From the NCBI GenBank assembly GCA_030374765.1, contig JARGXX010000031.1, positions 372,001 through 436,000 on the forward strand: a DNA stretch of 64,000 bases. The letters run 5' to 3'. The notes under the pieces are model-generated. The model was not told where the DNA came from and did not search any database. It saw only the letters and a list, made by a program, of their open reading frames with translations. Made by a program: the position numbers and the translations under genes. This DNA is from Agarophyton chilense (Eukaryota > Rhodophyta > Florideophyceae > Gracilariales > Gracilariaceae). Of the stretch, positions 19,728 to 29,925 are shown piece by piece. Within the stretch, counting starts at the first letter, position 1, and every line of letters begins with the position of its first letter.

Positions 19728-20614
19728 TGTAGGACAACGCTTGGAGCGGAGGCACCACGAAGATGTTCGGGATCTTCCTCTTTTGAGAGACACGCCTCAG
19801 GCGGAGGAGACGCGTCCCAGCGGAGCACAGAAACAGAGCCACTCTGGAAAGGCACGACGAAGTCGGGTGTAAGACCGAGGCCAATCCGGCGGGATATACC
19901 TAGAGTGTTTAGGTGAGCACGGCACAGTCTGGGGTGTGACCAGTCCTAGGCGGAGCGGTACCACGGCGATTGTCGGAAAAGGAGCGAGGAAACACTCGTA
20001 TGAGGTGAACGAGCGAGGTGAGTGAGGCGGCCACTCACGACAGCCAGAAAGGGGAACAAGAGGGAAACGGGGGCGAAACCCTATACAGGGGCGAGACTAG
20101 GACAAGTGTCGGCGATTAAATATGAACCCACGGTGGTGGTAGCACTCTGGTCGACAGAGGGGTAGATGAACTAACGTGCAACGGGCGCTCACGCAGTATG
20201 CGGTGAAGACGCGCCGAAGGCGAGAAGGTCAGAGCCAAGACTCCCTCCTTGGGATCTCCCAAGAGGGTGTTTACTGGGGAGCAGTGCTCAACCTCCTAAG
20301 TAGTGTGGCGCGCGGTTCCTGACAGTGGGCACGCGCCCAGAAAATAGACACTAAATAGCGAGAGCGTACCTAAATAAATACTAATAATACTAAATTATAC
20401 TAACCATTAGGTAGAATCCGGGCCACGTGTGGCACGCCTCGCACTCGAGCGTCGGCATCCGTGCAGTCCACGTGTTCCACCAGTGTGCACTTCCGGTCCT
20501 ACCCGGCCGTCGGCACGCAATAGCGGTATAGCTTGTCATAGACCAAGCTAGTCCTCAAGCGAGCGAAATCTCTAAGTCCTGGGAAGAAACCCCCTTGAAG
20601 GGCATTGTCCTTCA
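19728..20614 (-). repeat. 5' LTR of element 1 (887 bp)
   Basis: TG...CA LTR nearly identical to 9540-10425, followed by the TGTAT target duplication at 20615-20619. The element's promoter should lie here, driving minus-strand transcription. Confidence 0.95.
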
Positions 20615-20619
20615 TGTAT
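20615..20619. repeat. Right target-site duplication of Ty3 element 1
   Basis: TGTAT, identical to 9535-9539; proves that the two LTRs belong to one insertion. Confidence 0.9.
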
Positions 20620-20675
20620 CTCCAATGTGAGTGCTTCAGTATGGCGGCCTATCTTGAGAACATCCTGGGTCTTCC

Positions 20676-21812
20676 TCAGGTGTCTCCGAAGGACTGCCTT
20701 TGTTCCCAGATGCGGGAGCTTCGACGAACCGTCTTGCTCCGGCGAACCGTCGTGTCGGGAGGCGGTTTGGGATTATTCGGGCCAATGATTGGATTATTCG
20801 GACCAATAGTTGACCCCTCCTGAAGGCCACGCTCCGAGTGACTTACTCTACGCCAATAGCGGGCGATAAAATTAACAGGAATGATTTGAGGCTTTTCCCA
20901 AGTATCTTCCTCAGCTGTGTAGCCAAACCAACGGACGCGATAGCGCATACTTCCATCTTCTCCCTTACCGGCGGAGATGATGCGCTCAATCACATATTCC
21001 GGTTGGTGTTCATCCTCCGGAAGGAGAGTGTGGTCCAGAGGGTCGAATCTATCGGAGTCGGTTGGGAGCGATGGATCATAGTAGTTGGCCTTGACTATCG
21101 TGTTTGTGGGGCTAGTCGAGTCCTCGGGAACTGCCTTAGGGGGTGTGGAGACTTGAGTTTCGACCTCAGTTCGTGGAGCTTCCGTTAGACCAGGGGGCTG
21201 GAACGTTCGTGGTCCGGAAGAACTGGGAGCTCGTGTCACGCGGTCAATAAATACAGTGTCCTGTAGGCCGTCAATGAGTAAAGTTATGGGGTGATCATTG
21301 GCCTTAAGGACTTTGTATGGTCCCGTAGAGCGGGGTAAGGGCTTCCGCGTAGTCTCCTCGAGTTCCTCACTGTCCTTCGGTGGCCGGTCCAGGTAAACCA
21401 GATCCCCTTTCCCAAAGGTCGGTGTGTTCCAAACGGCTTTGTCGGAATTGCACTTGTAGCGTCGTTGGGCTTTGGTTAGTACAGTTTTGGCCGATTGGAG
21501 AATGCGGTCAATGCGTCGGCGCGAGTAGCGCTTCGCCTGGGTCAAAGTCACTCCTTCGCTTATGTCTTGGGGTATGATCGATTCCTGAAGGTCAACAGCT
21601 ATCGGCGGCGGCGCTCTCGTTAGCGCTAATACGAAAGGCGTTGTCCCTGTGGAAGCGTGCACCTGCGTGTTGTAGGCATAAACCAGTGGCTCATCGTATT
21701 CGTCCCAGTCCAATTGGTGCTCCGAAACGTAGTGCGCCAATCGCTCCAGAAGGGTGCGTTTGAAGCGTTCGGCATGGCAATTGGTTTGCGTGTGGTACGC
21801 CGGGGTGGTCAC
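20676..21812 (-). pseudogene. Element 2 integrase C-terminal half and chromodomain
   Basis: 378 residues open. Starts MTTPAYHTQTNCHAERFKRTLLERL, with the catalytic Glu in NCHAER, then DEYDEPLVYAYNTQVHASTGTTPFVLAL and a GPY-type segment (PLPRSTGPYKVLKANDHPITL). The chromodomain is EYVIERIISAGKGEDG, YRVRWFGYTAEEDTWEKPQI and FIARYWRR. After it comes a short Asn/Pro repeat and a basic tail. This is the best-kept part of element 2. Confidence 0.88.
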
Positions 21813-22269
21813 ATGTTTGATACCTAAGGTAGCACAGACATGCGAGAAGAATTTGAAGTTTGGTAAACCTATCGGTTATAACCGAAACAAACCGTTTCCC
21901 ATGGGACGACTTAGGCAAAGGCCCGAGTATATTCATTGCAACAAATTCCATTGGACCTGTGGGGGGGAAGAGCTTCAGTTTGGCCTGATGGTTGGCGCGA
22001 GACCCTCGGATCTGTGCGCACAATGCACAGTTCCGTGCGGTTTGCCATAGGTTCTGCGCCATTAGTGGCCCGTAGAAGAACTTCCTTAGGGTCTGGAAAA
22101 TTCGTCGGCCTCCAGGATGGCCAGCCAAGCAAGGGGAATGGGCGAGGTAGAGGAATCGCGCCCTTAGCGAAGTTGGTATTACCCGTTGGAGTGCGCCATC
22201 CAGCGGTGAGCGGCAACATAGTAGTCCGAATCGGTCATAGTCGAATAGGCATCCTGGGTTTCCTATCAA
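21691..22269 (-). pseudogene. Element 2 integrase zinc region and first catalytic part
   Basis: Contains HSPCLAGHPGGRRIFQTLRKFF and CALCAQIRGSR (H-H-C-C zinc binding), then FVAMNILGPLPKSSHGKRFV, where the first catalytic Asp of the usual V-x-x-D is replaced by Asn. The frame degenerates after TDRFTKLQ. A second frame at 21911-22219 overlaps, marking frameshifts. Confidence 0.75.
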
Positions 22270-22328
22270 TTGGGCTGTTTCCTTGCAGTACTCGTCTTCG
22301 ACCTGCGCCTGTAGGAGTTTTTCAATAG

Positions 22329-23054
22329 TTATAGGGAGGAGTTTTTTTTCTCCGGGGCTATCGCATTAACCTGAGGTCTTTCCGAATTGGGCCGTACTGT
22401 CTCCCACACCAATAGGTATACTTCGTTCTTCTTTACCTCAAGATCCTCCAATTGCGCCTTACTCATAAGGTCATCTGTTTCCGTGTAGTCCTGAGGTCCA
22501 TCATCTGTAAAGGGGGTGGGAATTAGGTCGTCCACTGGGGTGTCATCAGTTCCGTTGGTAGTGTTTGTCGAGAGGGCATCTGCTGCACGGTGCTTGATGA
22601 CTGGCCTGAAGGTTATCTCGTGGTCATATTTTGACAGCCTGAGGCGCCACCTAGCGAGGCAACTCGATGCATCGGTCATATTGAGTAAGCAGCGGAGTGA
22701 GTCATTTTCTGTCCTAATGGTAAACCTGGTTCCCTCGAGGTACGGACAGAGTGTCAATACGGACCATACGATGGCTAGACATCCCTTTTCGGTCGTACTG
22801 TAGTTTCGCTCCGCGCTGGTGAGCGTTCTGCTCCAGTGGCCAATACGCCGATAGTCCTTCGGTGACTCCTGTTCCTGTGGCAGTGCCCAACCCACTTGGA
22901 CATCAGAAGCACCTTTGTCCAGGACGAAAGGCCTGTTGGGGTTTGCTAAAGCCAATATGGGTGGGTTCAGCATTTTGTCTTTTAGGATCTGAAATGCTTC
23001 GTACTGGTCGTCCGTAAGGGCCTCGAACTCCGAAGGTGTTTCCTTCTTCAGCAT
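22329..23054 (-). pseudogene. Element 2 RNase H and connection domain
   Basis: FQILKDKMLNPPILALANPNRPFVLDKGASD, then YRRIGHWSRTLTSAERNYSTTEKGCLAIVW and DALSTNT, the Ty3-type RNase H with most of its core. The first catalytic Asp position reads LDKGASD, where LETDASD is usual. A linker to integrase follows. Confidence 0.8.
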
Positions 23055-23111
23055 CGCGTTTAGAGGGGCCGAGATCTTGGAAAAACCTTGGACGAACCGT
23101 CGGTAAACGTT

Positions 23112-23695
23112 TCACAAGCCTACGAAGGATCGTAGTTCCGTGTGGGTTCTAGGAGGCTTAGCCTGGCGAATCGCATTCGTTGTCCGTGTGGCCACCATTA
23201 GCTTTCCTAGGAGGACGACGTGACCGAGATAGTCCACTGAGGCCTGGAAGAAAGCCCATTTGCAGAGTTTCAATGTTACTCCAGCGTTCTGTAGGATTAT
23301 TAGCATCTTTTTCACGTGGCAAATATGTTTTTTTACGGTCCTTGAGAAGATTATGACGTCAGTAAATTGACCAGGGCGAATTAAAATTTGAATCGGGACA
23401 GTATGATGTCCATTACTCGTTGGAAGTTTGCTGGCGCCTTCTTTAAACCAAAAAGCATACGAGTAAACCTGAACAGACCTTCATGGGTGGTAAAGGTTGT
23501 CAGCGCCCTCGCATCTTCGGCCAAAGGGATTTGAAAATATCCAGAGCTAGCGTCCAGTATGGTAAGTACGACAGCTTCCCCTAAAGAATCAAGACAGTCG
23601 TCCATGCGGGGTATCGGGTATGAGTCCCTCTTGGTTTCTGCGTTCAGCTTCCAGTAGTCGACACAGAACCTGACGGAGCCATCTTTTTTCGCCAC
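23112..23695 (-). pseudogene. Element 2 reverse transcriptase (broken at the YxDD motif)
   Basis: The first part (23381-23695) has AKKDGSVRFCVDYWKLNAET, LTILDASSGYFQIPL and MLFGLKKAPANFQRVMD. The catalytic YxDD expected near 23,360 is lost by substitution and frameshift. The thumb resumes at 23112-23315 with AGVTLKLCKWAFFQASVDYLGHVV. Inactive. Confidence 0.8.
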
Positions 23696-23742
23696 AAGGA
23701 CAAGGAGACTTGCTCATTCGGATTGGTTTTGAGGCGCCGGCT

Positions 23743-24776
23743 CTATGACTTGAGCTTTGCGCATCTTTTCCATCTGGTCGGAGACAATTTCCCTACCTTT
23801 AAGGCCGGTACGGTATGGGTGCTGGAACTGTGGTCTAGCATCTTCCTGAAGGTCAATGCGTGTGTAGTGGCTCTGATTGTGCTCAATCTACCTGACCACA
23901 GGGCCTGGTATTCCCTGAGGAGATCAAGTACCTGGGGCCTATAGGATTCGAATTCTTCGCCGATGGTGCCCGTCCCCTCCCAAGAGTCGACGTCCTCGTC
24001 GGGAGTTGGCGTCGCAAGATAATCCATTTGGGTCTCCATAATGGCCACGGGTGCGGGTAGAGTGATACCAATCACTGTACCTTTAGGTAACCGCACGGGT
24101 TTATCTCGGAAGTTGTTGATTGTGACCAAGAAGGACCTGTTGGGGTGGATGTCCATTACTCCATTGGCCATCAAGGTAAGGTGCTTCAGAACCGTTTTCG
24201 GGTGGTTCTAAATTGTTACGAGACCTGAGGACTGGGAATGGACCGATACAGCGATTTGGGTCATCGGCGGTATCGTTATGGCCTTTGACAGGCGAACCTT
24301 ATTGGACTTCGTGTTTTCGGAGACAACCGCCCGTTTGCGGTTAGCTTCTGGCCCTGGGGTTGAACCACTTTTGGAGATGGAAGGTGCGCGGTAAAACGCG
24401 ACTTTCTTAAGGCCTGGATAAACGGCCTTAATGTATCGGTCGATAAAGAACGTCCCTAGGATTGCTTCAGCGCACAAGTTAGGACATACAAGGAACCACG
24501 TGCGGACTTTGAATTGTCCTGCCTGGAGGTAAAGTGGTACTATCCCTTTAATTCCCATTGTTCTACGTGATGCATTGGTAATCCTTGGGGTCTTCCTTGC
24601 CTGAGGAAATCTTGCCACCCCAGTGGGAGCAGCCTAGGATGGACCAAGTTGGGACGAGCGCCTGTGTCCAATAGAGCTGTGGTCACTCGAGAGTTATTGG
24701 AACGAATTCCTAAGGTTACTCGAACTTTATAGTTCTGTTTCCTGAGGATACAGACGGGGTCCTTACTGTGTTCCAA
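23743..24776 (-). pseudogene. Element 2 protease and linker to RT, in several frames
   Basis: The protease motif VTTALLDTGARPNLVHPRLL is at 24540-24776; the following strand AEAILGTFFIDRYIKAVYPGL is in a shifted frame (24208-24618), and the linker (HPNRSFLVTINNFRDKPVRLP) is in a third (23743-24174). At least two frameshifts and one stop interrupt pol here. Confidence 0.75.
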
Positions 24777-24925
24777 TTGTGGTTCATCCTAAGTGGTCTA
24801 TAGTGGGTGGTTCGTATTGGGAGGTGAGGAGCTCTTTGGCTCTTGACCGTCAAATTGGTTGAGGCAGGGGCTTAAACCGGGAGGATTGGCCTTGAGTGGT
24901 CTCTCTAAAAGTTTTCCGATGGGGT

Positions 24926-25429
24926 TTACGTTTCTTCCGGAGGATAGGGTTCTTCCACGGGGTCGTCCGTAGGATGTACAATGGCGTGGAACTGTGGGGC
25001 TTTGATCAGAGTATCCGGAGGCGTGGCATAGCGTGAACTTCCAGGGGTCCCTGTCGTTCGTTGCTGTGCTCTGTTATACATTCCTTCGGATCTCCGCACC
25101 CGGTAATCCTGTTCTCTTAGGGCTTGGAGGGTTTTTCGTGGGTTCTCATGCAGATACCTCGTACACTCACGGGGTTTGGTCAGTGACAGGCAGAGGAAGC
25201 AGGCCCTTGGTGAGCGAACAAAAACGTCCTTGCAGGGCGGAAAGGGTGAATACTTGGGTGTGGGTGGTCCAGTGTTCGCTGTAGTTTCCTGGGAGGTAAA
25301 TGATAGGGGCCCGGACAGAAGAGCACTGAAATTGACCGCGAGGTTGTCTCCCAAATCGGCGTAATGGAGTGAAGCATCTATGTCCGACTGCGTGGAGCTA
25401 ACCAAATGGGCTTGATTGGGTTTACGCAA
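24926..25429 (-). pseudogene. Element 2 gag C terminus with degraded zinc knuckle
   Basis: ACFLCLSLTKPRECTRYL has the spacing of a CCHC knuckle (C-x2-C-x4-H-x4-C), but Lys replaces the His. In element 1 the equivalent knuckle is intact. The segment is shifted in frame relative to gag at 25477-27042. Confidence 0.65.
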
Positions 25430-25476
25430 TGGAGTTGCGTGTCCTCTGGTTGTATCGGAGTTGCGTCTGGAGGTTC

Positions 25477-27042
25477 TTAGGTTTTTCCATAACCCCCGGC
25501 GTAGGTAACAAGCCTTCGGAAGGAGTATTGTGGGTTTTCCATGTAGTATTTGCGTACATGTGTCCGAATGGCAGGGAGCAATCCCGTGATGAAGTGGCGC
25601 TTAAGGCGTCCTTCGGAGAACAAGTTTCCACATCGGTAAGCCCTCTTCCATAGGTCGTCTGCGAATGCCAATTCGGTCATGTTGGAGCTCTGCCTAAAGG
25701 ATATTACTTCCTGGGGGGCATCCGTTATAACGTCATCCGTGGCGTATGTTTCCCAAAGGTATTGAACAACCTGAGGGTATGACCTGAGGAGCTCACGGTC
25801 TTGAGCATCCACGAGGTCTGTTGTGCCCGATATCTTCGAAACCACTCTGTCAGGCGCCTGTCCTGTAAGGAAGAATTGGAAAAGGAACAGAGCGGCGCCC
25901 TTGTGGACACCGTTTTGATCACAGTCCGTACGGAACAAACTGAGAAACCTAAGGACAGCAATGGGATCGGAACCCGAGAACTTGTCCGTAATGGTTGGTG
26001 GCATCCGTTTGGCCCATTTGGCGATTCTGCGAACTACCGAACCAGAATATTTCGTGAACTTGTCGGCCAGCCGGTAATTCCGGTAGTCTAGAACCTTAAG
26101 GAAAAGTTTTTTTGTGGTTGTTAGTGGTCTGAGGCTTCGAACGGCAGCCTCATCCACTTCGGAGTCGGTCGTTTCGGTTGAGGCCGATTCGGAATCGCTC
26201 CTGTCCGAATGGTCTCTTCTCTTACTACTTCTGTGCTTCTTTCTCCTGCTGTTACTTCTTTTATTTCCAGCGGAGTAGGGACCTAAAGGATCGATCGATC
26301 TATTTGATCGGATGGAGCCCTGATGTCGCTGTACCTCGTATAATCCGTCTGGTGGGGCAAGCGGTCCCTCTTCTAGACGCGGAGCTTCTCTTCTGCTCCT
26401 AGATTGGCCCACCATGGGGGTTTCCTGATGGTATTCCCGGCGAGGGGCGGATAATTCCGCCGATCCTGAGGGTTCGGTAGGGGGTTCCCATATGGAGACC
26501 GGATGGTTAATTTGTGATGGGGAGGTCCTAAGGACCAAATTGCCTTCCTGGCGGGTGACAGCTCGTTGAACGGCCTGTAGGTAGAAGTCTATGAATAAGT
26601 CCGACTCCAATACCTTAGGGACGATTCGCGCGATCAGAAAATCCGTATGGTCAGCGATCGCCGTAGCGATTCGCACGTCCATAATGTAATCCACGTGGGT
26701 TGAGCAGAGCTCATGGAGACGGGGCCAGAGAAGGTCGGCAAGACCTGCGGGTAGGTTTTCTCAAATTCCTTCGGTCTGGGGGGTTTCTCCTTGAGGTGTC
26801 CCTGGCCTAGAGGTGGCCCCGGTGAGACGTTCTCGTAAACGCGCTGCCACCGTGGGTTCTTGGCGAATCCTTTCAGGGTTATCCAGTGGGGTCGGTACTT
26901 CTTGCGGCTGGCTCCTCGTGCTCCTGCGGTCGCCAGCGGTATCAACCTGAGGGTCAGGCGACATCGCCGGCGTTGTAGTCGCACTTCGCCCAGCCGTAGG
27001 AGTCCTATGGTTGGGTCGGTTGGGTGTGTTTCCTGCATCCAT
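25477..27042 (-). pseudogene. Element 2 gag, one in-frame TGA
   Basis: Starts MDAGNTPNRPNHRTPTAGRS at ATG 27042. A TGA at 26761 breaks an otherwise single frame that continues through DYIMDVRIATAIADHTDFLI, an Arg/Ser-rich segment, and the capsid-like KMPP-TITDKFSGSDPIAVLRFL region. That region matches the position and spacing of FSGEDPILVLDFL in element 1. The two gags are clearly homologous but well diverged. Confidence 0.75.
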
Positions 27043-27151
27043 AATGGCGGTTGCTTATGTACTTCTGCTCTGTTGGGGAATTAAACCAAAGGTTAGAATC
27101 CGGATAATTCTTCGTTCCAGTGGTCCGTTCAATTATTCCAAAGTTTTCTAC

Positions 27152-27163
27152 GTCGGGAGACCA
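27152..27163 (-). promoter_or_regulatory. Primer-binding site of element 2
   Basis: TGGTCTCCCGAC on the coding strand, 3 nt from the LTR, identical to that of element 1 although the adjoining bases differ. Confidence 0.8.
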
Positions 27164-27166
27164 AAA

Positions 27167-27613
27167 TGTAACGCAATGACGGGTTAAGTCAGCGTACGGG
27201 TCTCGACCGGTGGTAGCGTGGTAGAGCGGATCCTAAGGGTCGAATCCTTGACGGCGGCACTCCCGGAGTACTTGGTGCAATGGGCTGGCGATTACTGCGT
27301 AGTCATACATGTTTGAGCTACGGAAACGATGGCTTGAAGACCAAAGGGTAGAACTAATATACCAAAGGGGTTTATATAGTATCCTAACGGTGCCTACCGT
27401 ACTCTAAGGAAGAAGCGTCATTTGAGCCAAGTAAATAGTACTTGCGAGGCGCTGAGATCTCCCTGGCACTGTAGTGTTAATCTATCACACTTATTAATTT
27501 AAGTTAATAATCTATATGAGTCCACCTGAGGTCGACCCGTACACGTATCACGTGCAAGATCCTTCAGGGCCCTGTGGCTTACCGGGCTGAACCGTTATTA
27601 TCGCTCCTTCCCA
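27167..27613 (-). repeat. 5' LTR of element 2 (about 447 bp)
   Basis: Begins TGTAACGC beside the primer-binding site and ends CTCCTTCCCA. A related copy lies at 61206-61641, ending CTCCTTCACA, which supports the chosen end. The outer flank (27614 on) is a copia-like RNase H. Confidence 0.75.
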
Positions 27614-27615
27614 CG

Positions 27616-28128
27616 TTAGGCTAGAGCGTTGGAAAGGTTTAGTGTGTCTCGTATCCATTGCAGCACACGGATTTCAACAGATTCAAAAGAACCAGGTAGA
27701 CGTGGCGCCGTAGGACGCAGGCGAAATTCCCGTTCTTCATAAAGAATGGTGCGCGTGCAGTTCACACCGTCGGAATCAATTCTCAGAACTAATGGAAATT
27801 TCGAAACATACCCATAGACCTCCTCCATGCCAGACGCCATTAGGGCACCACGATCAGTAGATACGGCCACCGCGAGAATCTCCGCTTCTATTGCACCATA
27901 CGATACTCTCACTTGCTTGGAACTTTAGCAATCGATGGCATGGTATACTGAGTCTTCACCTACCGCTGACAGGAACATTTCTGAAATATCTCCTGCGTGC
28001 TCACACGAAGTCTTTCCTTCATTAGCGTCCGAGAAGCAAAATATTTTGGGAATATGTTGAGGTGCGGCGGTGGTTTTGGATGACCTCCTTCTTGTCGGTA
28101 CAAAGAATGATATATATATTCGTACCAC
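27616..28128 (-). pseudogene. Copia-like RNase H fragment
   Basis: IFCFSDANEGKTS carries the first catalytic Asp, then HAIDC-stop-SSKQVRVSYGAIEAEILAVA (Glu helix), VLRIDSDGVNCTRTI (third acidic residue) and REFRLRPTAPRLPGSFESVE, WIRDTLNLSNALA. This fits copia-type RNase H C termini. One in-frame TAA; no frameshift. The end is cut 2 bp from the LTR of element 2. Confidence 0.65.
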
Positions 28129-28574
28129 AAAGAGCTCTCCCTCGTCTTGAAGTCGGCAGGTTTGAATGTGCGCAGACCCTCATCTTCAATAGACTTCGTA
28201 TCATTTGTCATCCACATGGCTCCGTCTCAATAAACGTGGCCGAATACATGGGCATAAATAAGTCACTTAAAACTACTCGTGCCATACGAAAACAGTTTTA
28301 TGAACTGTGTACCGCTGAAGAACGGGCCTCATTCCTCGGATGAGCTGGCGAACTCAATTACCTCGGACATGGCGTGCTTTCTCAAGCAGCCTCCGCTGCG
28401 AGATATCTTCAGCAGCGTGTCGGCGCTTTCCACTTATCCGATGTAATTTGTCGAAACTATGTATTAAAAGAAGTGAGATCATTAGAACCGACCATTCACT
28501 ATTCTCATTCAAACCCAAAAGTCGTATTATACCTGCCTCCCTTCAGCAATTTCCGGATGAGCGAGGTTCTTTAA
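28062..28574 (+). pseudogene. Copia-like RT thumb / connection fragment on the opposite strand
   Basis: LRIICHPHGSVSINVAEYM is followed, after an in-frame TGA, by AGELNYLGHGVLSQAASAARYLQQRVG, a copia RT thumb (G-x-L-x-Y-L...), and LKEVRSLEPTIHY. In an intact element this lies just before RNase H on the same strand; here the RNase H runs the other way and overlaps the start, so the locus is inverted or rearranged. Confidence 0.6.
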
Positions 28575-29282
28575 CTTCAAGATGCATACTTCGTCTTATT
28601 CTCTGTTCAAAACTTTCAAACGTTTGAATCGATACTATTATCCCAATGACAAACACAAAAACCGTTCCCGCGTGCATCATGGTCTGCATTCATACTTTAA
28701 AAAATCTTTATGGAAGCGCTCCTTCTATTCTACAACTGTTCCAACAACTGTACTCTCCCTGTCTCGCTTCCAAAAATGCACAGCACCCGGAATACATTGA
28801 TTTCTACGACTACAGGAGATAACATACACCCTCATTTTCCATTGATACGGAACCCGCAATTATATTCTGCATCTTTGTTTTCTGCTATTGCTTTTGTTGT
28901 AGACAATCCCCAAAAACCGAGCCCCTCCGAAGGCTTGAAATTTTTCTACCTGACCCTAAACCCTACTGGGTCCACACCGGCTCCTTTGTTCGCCAAAATA
29001 GTTACGCCGTACAGTAAGACGTCTTAAAAAATGGCCAAAAGGCTGAAGCGGGTGCATTCCTTCCTTCTTTTGAAGAAAGTGAAGAATTTGAAGCGGTTCT
29101 GTAATGGTTTGAATCTCATTATTCGCAACAAAACGAAGGAAGAACAAATTTCTTCTCTCGAAATTGTTTCCACATACCGATAGCTACCATGGCCTGAATA
29201 TCGCGCTGAGCATTAGTCGCAACCAAAAACTGTAAAAAAAAATTTTTTTGGCTGGGAGAAGACAGCAATAGCAAAATTTGAG
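28575..29282. other. No gene recognised
   Basis: AT-rich sequence after the copia-like fragment. Only short ORFs without domains. Confidence 0.35.
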
Positions 29283-29925
29283 TTGGTTGATGAACTCCAG
29301 TCATTGAACGAGTTCATCGAGAAGTTACATTGCACGGACAAGAAGAGAGTATCAGAATTGATACTTGGGAATGAAAAAGTTTGCGGCCACCAGGCCGAGA
29401 CTTTGAACCCTGGTATGGATATCGAAAAATGGCAAAAGCAACTCTTTAATTCATTTCGAATGAGTTTCCGCGCTTGCGCATCTTATTTTGTGACGACAAA
29501 CAAGCAAAACGTGTACTGAATCTTGGCGTGGGAGAGACGTTGACGCCTGCGGAATTAGACTGCGATGTCTCACGAGATTCTTTTTGGGTTGTTGTAGAAA
29601 GATGTTTCAATGACGAGAAGGTGGATTCTAAAGAGAAAATCAGTGTATGTTTAAAAGTTTAATGTCAAACTACAGGCCTTCTTGTTATCGATATGCTGTT
29701 GCCTTAATGGATCAGTTCAATGTCGAAAAAAGGTCTTCAAAAGAATCATGGAAAACTGGTCTAAATCTGGTCATAACGACCTGTCTTGCGTACTAAAATT
29801 CTGTCTTTGAAAATGAATGGGGAGCTGACCGTGGAATCTAAGCGCGCTCTGGTACTTTTCATTTCTGCAGAAGAGGAAATAAAAAAATATGAAGGTTCTT
29901 GCGGCGAATGCGTCAAAATTAATCG
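29283..29925 (+). pseudogene. Decayed unrecognised ORF, copy 1
   Basis: Frames at 29283-29519 (LNEFIEKLHCTDKKRVSELI) and 29474-29662 (NLGVGETLTPAELDCDVSRD) look like one frameshifted protein with helical, charged composition. Further right, near 29,810-29,925, GELTVESKRALVLFI appears; the same motif occurs near 32,215 as GE-stop-TAESKRSLIPFI. This suggests two copies of one transposon-borne gene. Family not recognised. Confidence 0.3.

Larger units (their letters stand above)
9540..20614 (-). mobile_element. Ty3/Gypsy chromodomain LTR retrotransposon (element 1), complete but mutated
   Basis: An 11-kb element whose coding strand is minus. It has two nearly identical LTRs (9540-10425 and 19728-20614), a TGTAT target duplication, a primer-binding site 3 nt inside the right (5') LTR and a polypurine tract next to the left (3') LTR. 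Order on the minus strand is gag with a CCHC knuckle, protease, RT, RNase H, integrase, chromodomain, which is the Ty3/Gypsy chromovirus order. An unusual 1.9-kb plus-strand coding region lies between pol and the 3' LTR. Gag-pol contains stops and frameshifts although the LTRs differ at only about four positions. It is nested in element 2. Confidence 0.95.
20620..27613 (-). mobile_element. Ty3/Gypsy chromodomain retrotransposon (element 2), decayed, right part
   Basis: Minus-strand gag-pol from the ATG at 27042 to the chromodomain stop at 20676, with a 5' LTR at 27167-27613 and a primer-binding site at 27152-27163. It is split by element 1; its left part continues at about 8846-9534 with an antisense ORF. 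No 3' LTR was found to the left, so that end is deleted. More stops and frameshifts than element 1 show it is older. The right LTR abuts the 3' end of a copia-like RNase H, so element 2 probably inserted into a copia-like element. Confidence 0.9.

Noticed and set aside
27200..27260. A tRNA gene inside the element 2 LTR (GGTAGAGCGG and GGTCGAATCC look like A and B boxes)
   Set aside because: No acceptor stem or anticodon arm can be formed, and the related LTR at 61206 lacks the second box.
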